Shown here in pieces: positions 57,510-64,000 of a stretch of DNA of 64,000 bases. Position numbers and translations under genes: made by a program. The notes beneath the pieces are model-generated. The model was not told the origin of the DNA and made no database searches. It was given only the letters and a program-made list of their open reading frames with translations. Source of the stretch: CAVQNQ01 sp963714205 (GTDB lineage Bacteria; Acidobacteriota; Terriglobia; Bryobacterales; Bryobacteraceae); the NCBI GenBank assembly GCA_963714205.1, contig CAVQNQ010000003.1, positions 186,001 through 250,000 on the forward strand. The letters are read 5' to 3'. Position 1 is the first letter of the stretch. The number at the start of each line of letters is the position of its first letter.

Positions 57510-58408
57510 CTCACCACCTCCGTGCCGCGGATCTTGCGCGTCAGCATGTAGAGGCACGCCAAGCACAGCACGGCCAGCACCGTCCAGCAGCACCATAGCG
57601 GCAGCTCTTCGCCCTGCGGCGAACGGAAGAAGATGGCGCCGTTGGTGGTCTTATTGGCTCCTTCAAACAGCGCCACCCACACCGTGCCGATCAGGTAGCT
57701 CATGTTGAACAGGTGGCCCCAGTGGGTGCGCTCCACGCCATTGACGACCGCGCCGAACGCGGCGGCCACGAAGAAGACGCCGAACATCAAGCCGCCCGCC
57801 GCGGGCTTCCACTTCACCCAGGCCGAAAGGGCCAGCGCCAGCAGCGCCAGCACCACGATCCACACCCAGGCGCCGAAAAACAGCCCCGCGGCCAGCCGCG
57901 CGTTTTGCGTCATCCAATCCCAGCCTTCCTCATAGCCTTCGAGCGCGAACAGCAGCAGGCCGGGCACCCAGGTCATGAGCGAGAGCAGGATCACCAGCAC
58001 CGAGAGCTTGCCGAGCACGTATTCGAGGCGCGAAAACGGCCGCGCCAGGTAGAGCGAGAGCGCGTTGTTGGCGAGATCGGGCGAGATTTGCGACGGCCCC
58101 ACGAAAGCCGCCATGAACAGCGCCATCATGCTCTGCCATCCCAGCATGGAGAGGAAGAACGTGACGTTGATCGAGATCAGCCGGTTGGCCCCTTGAACGC
58201 CCAGCAGGCCCAGCGCGCTGATATTGTGCTGCACGTAGATAATCAGCGCGCAGACCAGCGGATAAAGAAAGCTGGCCACGTAGAAGATGTTGAGAAATCG
58301 CGAGCGGTGCAGGTCCTCGAAGGCATAGCGCGTAATCACCAGGAAACGCGACCAGGAGGGCGTCGATTCGCCGTCGTAAGGCCGATACGTCTTCTTATAG
58401 ACGGCCAT
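57506..58408 (-). CDS. ABC transporter permease (first pair)
   Basis: A 300-residue membrane protein with about six helices (near 42-60, 85-110, 140-160, 175-200, 210-230 and 275-292). The first 40 residues are cytoplasmic and contain RPYDGE, a conserved opening of this ABC-2 permease group. The region around SPDLANNALSLYLARPFSRLEYVLGK (about 120-145) is the typical coupling segment. It overlaps the ATPase gene before it by 14 bases and the one after it by 4. Substrate unknown. Confidence 0.82.
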   Translation of the reverse strand: MAVYKKTYRPYDGESTPSWSRFLVITRYAFEDLHRSRFLNIFYVASFLYPLVCALIIYVQHNISALGLLGVQGANRLISINVTFFLSMLGWQSMMALFMAAFVGPSQISPDLANNALSLYLARPFSRLEYVLGKLSVLVILLSLMTWVPGLLLFALEGYEEGWDWMTQNARLAAGLFFGAWVWIVVLALLALALSAWVKWKPAAGGLMFGVFFVAAAFGAVVNGVERTHWGHLFNMSYLIGTVWVALFEGANKTTNGAIFFRSPQGEELPLWCCWTVLAVLCLACLYMLTRKIRGTEVVR

Positions 58409-59327
58409 CGGCGGTCTCCATGGCTTTGAGGAAGATGTCCTCGAGCGAATCGCGCTTATGGTTCAAGCGGCGGATCTGCACGTTCTGCGCCGCCGCGATC
58501 TCATACAGGCGGCTCACCTCGAGACCTTCGGGAAGCACCAGTTTGAGGCGGCCCCGCGCGCCCGCGGCGGTCTCGCAGCCCAGTCGCTCGATGGCTTCCA
58601 GGAAGCACCCATCGTTCTCGCCGCGCGTCTCCAGCTCCAGAAAGCGGCGATTCGAGCGGCGCTCTTCCGCGAGGTTGCAGAAGGCGGCGATGCGCCCGTC
58701 TTTCAGGATCAGCACCTCGTCGCAGCATTCTTCGACATCGCGCAGCAGGTGCGAGGAGACCATCAGGCGCAGGTCGCCGCGATCGCGGATCTCCTGGATC
58801 AACTGGATCATGCGAGTGCGCGCGGGCGGATCGAGGCCGTTGGTGGGCTCATCCAGAAACAGCAGCTTGGGACCGTGCGCGATAGCCTGCGCCAGCTTGG
58901 CGGCCTGCTTCATTCCCAGCGAATAGGTGCCCAGCGCGCGATACCGCACTTCTCCCAGTCCCACGTAGAAGAAAGCCTCATGCGTCCGCTCCAGGGCGTG
59001 TTCGCGCGGCAGCCCGGCCAGTTCGGCCATCAGGCGGACAAAGCGTACGCCGCTCATCTCGGCGATGAAGGCATCGTTCTCGGGCATGTAGCCGACGAGG
59101 CCGCGCACTTCGCGCGCATGCGTGCGGATGTCGCGCCCGAACACGCGCGCGGTTCCGGAAGCGGGCGGATGGAAGCCGAGCAGAGTATTGAGCAAGGTGG
59201 ATTTGCCGGCTCCGTTGGGGCCCAGCAGGCCGATCGAACGCCCAGTCAGGGACGCCGTGAGGTTCTGCAGGATGACGCGGCTGCCGAAGCGCACCTCCAG
59301 ACCGTCCAGCTCGATTAGCGGCTCCAT
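58395..59327 (-). CDS. ABC transporter ATP-binding protein (first pair)
   Basis: A 310-residue protein. Walker A GPNGAGKST (about 36-44), ABC signature YSLGMKQAAKLAQ (about 137), Walker B LLFLDEPTNGLDP (about 156) and VSSHLLRDVEECCDE. A C-terminal extension of about 90 residues resembles NosF/GldA-like ATPases. The ATG lies 3 bases after the anti-sigma stop, with AGG just upstream, so translation is coupled. Confidence 0.9.
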   Translation of the reverse strand: MEPLIELDGLEVRFGSRVILQNLTASLTGRSIGLLGPNGAGKSTLLNTLLGFHPPASGTARVFGRDIRTHAREVRGLVGYMPENDAFIAEMSGVRFVRLMAELAGLPREHALERTHEAFFYVGLGEVRYRALGTYSLGMKQAAKLAQAIAHGPKLLFLDEPTNGLDPPARTRMIQLIQEIRDRGDLRLMVSSHLLRDVEECCDEVLILKDGRIAAFCNLAEERRSNRRFLELETRGENDGCFLEAIERLGCETAAGARGRLKLVLPEGLEVSRLYEIAAAQNVQIRRLNHKRDSLEDIFLKAMETADGRL

Positions 59328-59330
59328 TAT

Positions 59331-61748
59331 TTACCTAAACGCAGGCCGCGGCTTCCCTGTTCCCAACAGTTGCCGCAGGGCCGGCAGATTGGCGGCGATC
59401 CCGGCCAGGCTTCCGCCCTCGAGCGCGGCTGGGCCGATACCCATGGGACTTCCGGTGGCCGCAATGGTGATGCGGTCGGGCTCTCCATAAGCCGCCACGA
59501 AGCTGGGCTGGATGTCGCTCAGATCGGGCATTCCACCGGGACGGCCGCCGCGCATGCCGCCGAACGCGCCCAGAAGACCCGCCAGGGGAGCCAGCGTGGT
59601 TCCCAGGTTCTGATAGATCACCGCCGAGAAGTTCATGTAGCGATCCCGCGGCGTCATGGAAATGAATTTGGCCGAGCGCGTAATGGATGTCTCCGCGCTC
59701 TTCACCTGCAAGGCATTGTTCACCACGGCGCGCGAGGGTCCCGCGATGGCATAGCCGCCCGCGAAGGTGTAATGCACCTCGGTGAGCGGGTTCGGATCGG
59801 CGCCGGCGATCATGTAATAGACGCGGCCATCGACGGTCTCCCGCGACGTCCGCAGCGGCTTGCCGCCGGATTTCACGGTTTCGCGGTTGTAGATCTCGAT
59901 ATGCCGTTCGACCGCCGCCTGAAAACGGACCGGATCGTAGACCTCGATCGCCAGCTTCCAGGAGGGCACCGGAAAGAGCGGGCCATCGAGCGCCAGAGCG
60001 AACTCGCCGCCCAGCGCCGCGGCTTCCTGGCGCATCGGGTCGGGAGCCATTTCCGAAGCCGTCGCGCGAGGAAACAGCCCCAGTAGATCGCTCGCCACCG
60101 CGGCGGGATCGTTCACGGCGAAGGCGGCCACGAACGATGCCTCCGGAGAGACGTAATCGAGCGATCCCATCGGCGCCGGAGAGGCCAGCCATCCGGCGAT
60201 CCCCGTGCGCGGCCCACTGAACCCGATGGTTGCGCGCGATTCGCTCTGCGATCCGGCAATTCTCTGCTCGGCCATTACGTACCGCATTCCGCCGGGAGCG
60301 TGGCTGTCCAGGTTCGCGCATGCAACCAGCGAAGTTCTAACAAACTGGCTTTCCGCGATCCGCTGGAAGCACGGGGAAGATCGGAATGCGTTGGGCGCCG
60401 CATCCAGGGCCGGCGCGAAGGCCTCCATCACGCCGAGCTCGGGGCTAAACGCCACCAGGCCGGGACGCGATACAACAACCGCGGAGGGGCCGAGTTCCTT
60501 TCTCAGAATATCCGCCAAGCCCGGGTCCGCCGGCTCCGTCAGGAACACGGGGCCACGCTCCTTGCCATCTGGCCCCGCGAATGCCAGGATGGCGATCTCG
60601 TCTCCCAGATAGGCCCGTGCGGTGCGTAGCTTCCCCAGCACGGAATCCATCTCCGGCAGGCGGCCGGCCATCGCCTGCCGCAGTTCCGGATTCTGCGCCA
60701 TCTTGCGCTGGAGCATCTCCTGCGATTGGTCCAGGAACCCTCCGCCCCTCGGGATGCTCATGAAGAAAATGGTGGATGCCGGCGCCCGCGCGAGCAGCGG
60801 GCTGATCCGCGGCACCGCGGCCGGCGGCAGGCCCCGAACCAGGCGTTCGAGATCCCGGCTGAAATCGTCCCGCACCGGCCCCGGTTCCAGGCTCGGACCG
60901 GTGACCGTTTCCTCGCCCGGATGCAATACCTTCTCCTGGTTCTCCTGAGCCACGCGCACCTCGCCCTGAATCACCAAGATGCGCGATCCCTTCATGCCCG
61001 CATTCACGCCGAAGACCGTCCCGGTAACGGCCACGCGGCAATCGGCCGTATTCACGTAGAGATGCCCGGAGCGCCGCCGCGCGGCCTCGACGATGACGCT
61101 GCCCCGCCCCAGCCGCAGGCTGAGATCGCGTCCGGACTCGGACGTCGAAAAATCGGAGCGCTCGCGCAATTCCACGCGCGAGCCGTCGCGCAGCCGCAGC
61201 ACTGCGTAGGAATCCTTGGCCGTGCGGATCTCCACACCGTCCGGCAAGTCCCGGCCCGCCGCCATCGGCAAAATTCCGGCGTCCGTGATCTCGTACAGGT
61301 TTCCGTTCACGCTCTCGACCATGGGACGGGTCGTGCCGGTTCCCAGGCGATCCACCGCGATCCACATCGCTACGCCCGCGGCAGCCAGCAACGCGGCGGC
61401 CACGGCCCAGCGCGCGCGGATCGGGACGGGGCGGCGGACAGCGGGCGGCGCGGCAAATTCCACCACTTTGCCTTCAAAGGCGCGCCGGCAGGCCACGCAG
61501 GCGTGCAGGTGGTCCCTCACCAGCAGCGTGCGCGCTTCGGAGAGCCGGCCCGCCCGATAATCCGCAAAGAGCGCCTGAAAGCCGGCGCAGTCGCGTATGT
61601 GCTCGCGCGCTGGATGGGCGGCTTCGGCCAGGCGCGCCCAGACGCGCGCGGCGGCGGCTTCGACAACCGCGGGATCGATGGCTTCCTCGCGAATCTCCGT
61701 CACGGCCCGCTCCAGCCCGGGATCCATGCGATTCTCTTCGGGCGTCAT
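59331..61748 (-). CDS. Anti-sigma factor/FecR fusion protein
   Basis: An 805-residue membrane protein. The N-terminal cytoplasmic part has a zinc-binding anti-sigma motif (Cys54, then H-x3-C-x2-C at 80-87). One membrane helix lies near 113-131. A FecR-type domain (about 165-275, with ELRERSDFSTSESG and VTGTVFGVNAG) follows. The last 500 residues form a large extracytoplasmic region of unknown type, with FFMSIPRGGGFLDQS and a Gly-rich stretch GGMRGGRPGGMP near 765. It should hold the ECF sigma factor inactive until a signal acts on the outer part. The ATG at 61748 overlaps the sigma stop (ATGA). The outer part is far larger than in ordinary anti-sigma factors. Confidence 0.82.
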   Translation of the reverse strand: MTPEENRMDPGLERAVTEIREEAIDPAVVEAAAARVWARLAEAAHPAREHIRDCAGFQALFADYRAGRLSEARTLLVRDHLHACVACRRAFEGKVVEFAAPPAVRRPVPIRARWAVAAALLAAAGVAMWIAVDRLGTGTTRPMVESVNGNLYEITDAGILPMAAGRDLPDGVEIRTAKDSYAVLRLRDGSRVELRERSDFSTSESGRDLSLRLGRGSVIVEAARRRSGHLYVNTADCRVAVTGTVFGVNAGMKGSRILVIQGEVRVAQENQEKVLHPGEETVTGPSLEPGPVRDDFSRDLERLVRGLPPAAVPRISPLLARAPASTIFFMSIPRGGGFLDQSQEMLQRKMAQNPELRQAMAGRLPEMDSVLGKLRTARAYLGDEIAILAFAGPDGKERGPVFLTEPADPGLADILRKELGPSAVVVSRPGLVAFSPELGVMEAFAPALDAAPNAFRSSPCFQRIAESQFVRTSLVACANLDSHAPGGMRYVMAEQRIAGSQSESRATIGFSGPRTGIAGWLASPAPMGSLDYVSPEASFVAAFAVNDPAAVASDLLGLFPRATASEMAPDPMRQEAAALGGEFALALDGPLFPVPSWKLAIEVYDPVRFQAAVERHIEIYNRETVKSGGKPLRTSRETVDGRVYYMIAGADPNPLTEVHYTFAGGYAIAGPSRAVVNNALQVKSAETSITRSAKFISMTPRDRYMNFSAVIYQNLGTTLAPLAGLLGAFGGMRGGRPGGMPDLSDIQPSFVAAYGEPDRITIAATGSPMGIGPAALEGGSLAGIAANLPALRQLLGTGKPRPAFR

Positions 61749-62302
61749 GCCACACCTCCCACGTAGACGCGGTATTCCTTTTCGAGCCAATCCCGCGTGC
61801 GCGAGAGCGTCACCGCGACGGTTCCCGGAGTGGTGTCCAGCAACCGCGCAATTTCGGGATTTTCCTTATCCTCGAAGAACCTCAGGGCGAACATGGCCGC
61901 GCTCCGCGGGTTCAGCCGGGCCAGCGCGCCGCGCAGCCACTCGCGGACTTCACCTTCTTTCCGGGCCTGATCGGGCTGCCGGTGGGGCGCATCGGCCAAT
62001 ACCGGTTCGAGGTCTTCGAGCGGAACCCCGCGGATGTTCTGGCGCGCGCGCACCAGGTCGAGCGCGGCATTGATGGCCGCGCGGCGCAGGAAACTGGCCA
62101 TGTTGGTCACCGGCTCGGCCGCCGCATCCCGTTTCAGCATGCGCAGAAAAACCGTCTGCATGGCGTCCTCCGCGTCACCGGCGTTCCCGGTAATTCGATA
62201 AGCGGCGCGGAAGACCATGGCGTGATGATCGCGGAAGATCTCCTCCAGATCCATCGCGGGCTGGCTGGCCGGTGGCATGGAAGCTGTCGCTTGCGCTTTC
62301 AT
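61745..62302 (-). CDS. ECF-type RNA polymerase sigma factor
   Basis: A 185-residue protein. Sigma region 2 (DLEEIFRDHHAMVFRAAYRI, then GDAEDAMQTVFLRML) is followed by a short linker. Region 4 contains the helix-turn-helix ENPEIARLLDTTPGTVAVTLSRTRDWL. The ATG at 62302 is chosen because GAGAG lies nine bases before it; an ATG at 62341 is also in frame. The first gene of a six-gene operon with the membrane-bound anti-sigma protein and two ABC transporters, which are the likely target genes. Confidence 0.9.
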   Translation of the reverse strand: MKAQATASMPPASQPAMDLEEIFRDHHAMVFRAAYRITGNAGDAEDAMQTVFLRMLKRDAAAEPVTNMASFLRRAAINAALDLVRARQNIRGVPLEDLEPVLADAPHRQPDQARKEGEVREWLRGALARLNPRSAAMFALRFFEDKENPEIARLLDTTPGTVAVTLSRTRDWLEKEYRVYVGGVA

Positions 62303-62381
62303 CCTAGCAGGCTCTCTCGCTTTTCCGCCGTTCAACCGCAAGACGGTGCGAAAAGCCGCAGATTAGCAGGCCCCGCCGGAG

Positions 62382-62387
62382 TATAAT
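62382..62387 (+). promoter_or_regulatory. -10 box before the aquaporin gene
   Basis: A perfect TATAAT lies 57 bases before the ATG. No good -35 is seen 16-18 bases upstream, so the promoter is only partly supported. Confidence 0.4.
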
Positions 62388-62443
62388 CGGCGCCGGAGAC
62401 CCGGGTCCCGCTATTTCGCGGAATCTCACCTGAAAGAGGATTT

Positions 62444-63163
62444 ATGCCCCTGGGAAAGAGAGCAGCAGCCGAGTTTCTCGGCACCTTTTGGCTGGTTTTT
62501 GGGGGATGCGGCAGCGCCGTTCTGGCGGCCGCGTTTCCAGGATTGGGGATCGGCTTTTTGGGCGTCGCGCTGGCATTCGGGCTTACGCTGCTGACCATGG
62601 CTTTCGCCATCGGCCACATCTCCGGATGCCATCTGAACCCCGCGGTATCGGTTGGACTGACGGTGGCCAAGCGATTTAAGGCCGCGGATCTTCCCGCTTA
62701 CATCGGCGCGCAACTGGTGGGGGCGGTGGTGGCGTCAGCCGTCCTGTACGTCATAGCCAGCGGAAAAGCGGGATTCGATCTGGCCAATGGATTCGCCTCC
62801 AACGGCTACGCCGCGCATTCGCCCGGCGGCTATTCGCTGGTGGCCTGCCTGGTGGCTGAAATCGTGCTCACGTTCATGTTCCTCATCATCATCCTGGGAG
62901 CCACGGACCGGCGCGCGCCCCTGGGCTTCGCGCCCATCCCCGTAGGTCTCGCGCTGACGCTGATCCACCTGGTCGGCATCCCGGTGACCAACACCTCGGT
63001 GAATCCGGCGCGCAGCACGGGTCCGGCATTGTTTGTGGGCGGCTGGGCGATCGAGCAACTGTGGCTTTTCTGGGTGGCGCCGCTGGTGGGAGCCGCGCTG
63101 GCCGGGTTAACCTATTCGATTTTCGAAGGCGAACCGGAGGCCAAGGGCACCGCGGCGAAATAG
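62444..63163 (+). CDS. aqpZ: Aquaporin Z-type water channel
   Basis: A 239-residue protein with six membrane helices and two half-helices carrying the NPA motifs at 65-67 (GCHLNPAVS) and 187-189 (SVNPARSTGPA), followed by Arg190 of the selectivity filter. The narrow-filter residues and the absence of glycerol-facilitator inserts suggest water rather than glycerol transport. AGAGG lies just before the ATG. It has a perfect TATAAT upstream and is divergent from the sigma operon. Confidence 0.93.
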   Translation: MPLGKRAAAEFLGTFWLVFGGCGSAVLAAAFPGLGIGFLGVALAFGLTLLTMAFAIGHISGCHLNPAVSVGLTVAKRFKAADLPAYIGAQLVGAVVASAVLYVIASGKAGFDLANGFASNGYAAHSPGGYSLVACLVAEIVLTFMFLIIILGATDRRAPLGFAPIPVGLALTLIHLVGIPVTNTSVNPARSTGPALFVGGWAIEQLWLFWVAPLVGAALAGLTYSIFEGEPEAKGTAAK

Positions 63164-63195
63164 GTTGACCGCCAACCGCGCCGCCGTGGGTGAAG

Positions 63196-64000
63196 CTACC
63201 GCAGCTCTTCCATGATCTCGTCCAAGGCGGCGCGGGACGGGCGCGTCTTCGATTCCGGCTGCGTTCCCAGCGGCTCATCAGGCAGATTCAGCAGATCCAT
63301 GAACGTGGGCTTGCCGGTGTTCAGATAAAGCACTCCCGTCAGCACCTCTTCCTTCGCCGCGGCCTCTTCCAGCGCCGCCAGCGAGGCCATCCGGTTGGTG
63401 GGATCGAAATCGCGGCCCAGCTTGCGGATGCGCAGGTGCGAGCCGTCGTGCATCTCGACATCCGTCACTTCGCCTTCGGGAATCTCCACCGCGATATCCG
63501 CGAAGAACGGAACGTAGTCCAGCTCTTGCAAGACCTCTTCGTGCTCCTTCATGTACGAGTAGCTCTTGGTGGATCCCTCGTGATCGTTGAAGGTGACGCA
63601 GGGTGAGACCACGTCGATCACCGAGAGGCCGTTATGCGAAATGGCGGTCTTGAGAATCGCCTGGAGCTGCCTCTTATCGCCGCTGAAGGAACGGGCCACA
63701 AAGGTGGCGCCCCATTTCATCGCCAGCGCGCAGCAATCGAAGGGCGGCAGGTCGTTCAGCACGCCGGTCTTCAGCTTGGAACCGAGATCCGCGGTAGCCG
63801 AGAACTGGCCCTTGGTCAGCCCGTAGACGCCGTTGTCCTCGATGATATAGATCATCGGCAGGTTGCGGCGCATCAGGTGCATGAAGTGGCCGATCCCGAT
63901 GGAGGCCGTGTCGCCATCGCCGGTGACCCCCAGGCCGAGCAGGGTGCGGTTGGCCAGCAGCGCCCCGGTGGCCACCGGCGGCATGCGTCCGTGCACGCCG
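63196..64000 (-). CDS. 2-oxoacid:ferredoxin oxidoreductase beta subunit (partial)
   Basis: The last 268 or so residues; the 5' part lies beyond the window. The TPP-binding motif is visible as GDGDTASIGIGHFMHLMRRN in two blocks and EDNGVYGLTKGQFSAT. Members (KorB/PorB) oxidise 2-oxoglutarate, pyruvate or related acids to acyl-CoA and CO2, passing electrons to ferredoxin. GVHGRMPPVATGA near the break and the long C-terminus (DPTNRMASL) fit the 2-oxoglutarate-type enzyme, but the substrate is not certain. The alpha subunit gene should lie just upstream on the same strand. Confidence 0.88.
   Translation of the reverse strand, partial: GVHGRMPPVATGALLANRTLLGLGVTGDGDTASIGIGHFMHLMRRNLPMIYIIEDNGVYGLTKGQFSATADLGSKLKTGVLNDLPPFDCCALAMKWGATFVARSFSGDKRQLQAILKTAISHNGLSVIDVVSPCVTFNDHEGSTKSYSYMKEHEEVLQELDYVPFFADIAVEIPEGEVTDVEMHDGSHLRIRKLGRDFDPTNRMASLAALEEAAAKEEVLTGVLYLNTGKPTFMDLLNLPDEPLGTQPESKTRPSRAALDEIMEELR

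Overview
The window is a GC-rich bacterial chromosome segment with dense, often overlapping genes. Two large secreted proteins (34963-38637 and 46359-48239) end in the C-terminal domain called TIGR03437, a family described from Candidatus Solibacter. With the BACON-like repeats, WG repeats, a FecR/anti-sigma fusion and many ATGA/GTGA gene overlaps, this points to an acidobacterium of the Bryobacterales/Solibacter type. That placement is inference from gene content; no rRNA gene is present. I see no tRNA, rRNA, CRISPR array or insertion sequence.

Layout. 1-7340: a tightly packed forward run: ybeY 3' end, CorC/HlyC protein, era, BON protein, SMP-30-like protein, Nudix hydrolase, mutS2 and a two-TM potassium channel. 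7395-10493: lon, then a convergent Sir2 deacylase. 10611-12397: two membrane-protein genes in visibly more A/T-rich DNA. 12620-18466: speA, comEC and a convergent xseA. 18789-23734: a zinc-ribbon protein and a large secreted RHS/YD-repeat protein. 23788-28049: a two-gene acyl-CoA dehydratase activase locus, divergent from glutamate dehydrogenase. 29658-31563: WG-repeat lipoprotein and a MazEF-like toxin-antitoxin pair. 31630-38637: glutaryl-CoA-dehydrogenase-like enzyme, membrane-anchored spermidine-synthase-like protein and a BACON/TIGR03437 protein. 38714-42730: DUF362 Tat protein, rpsO and pnp, ending in a clear intrinsic terminator. 43211-43784: BrnTA-like toxin-antitoxin pair. 43896-48239: DegT/StrS aminotransferase, MetY and a BNR-repeat/TIGR03437 protein. 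48421-50170: FecR protein, a secreted hypothetical protein and a small Cys-rich acidic protein. 50269-53565: a 1098-residue SF1 helicase-PLD nuclease-zinc ribbon protein. 53687-55658: a frameshifted lysyl-endopeptidase-like protease. 55744-62302: ECF sigma, anti-sigma/FecR and two ABC ATPase-permease pairs in one operon. 62444-64000: aquaporin and the 3' part of a 2-oxoacid:ferredoxin oxidoreductase beta subunit.

The main candidate for an unusual system is the helicase-PLD protein at 50269-53565. Its architecture (Upf1-like SF1 helicase plus one HKD phospholipase-D motif in a single chain) matches what is described for type II Mokosh anti-phage defence, with two extra C-terminal topoisomerase-type zinc ribbons. 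Other points of interest: both toxin-antitoxin promoters have the -10 box inside a GTAT...ATAC palindrome; a hairpin covers the lon ribosome binding site; the protease has a one-base frameshift between its His/Asp and Ser catalytic residues; and the six-gene sigma/anti-sigma/ABC operon has almost no intergenic space.
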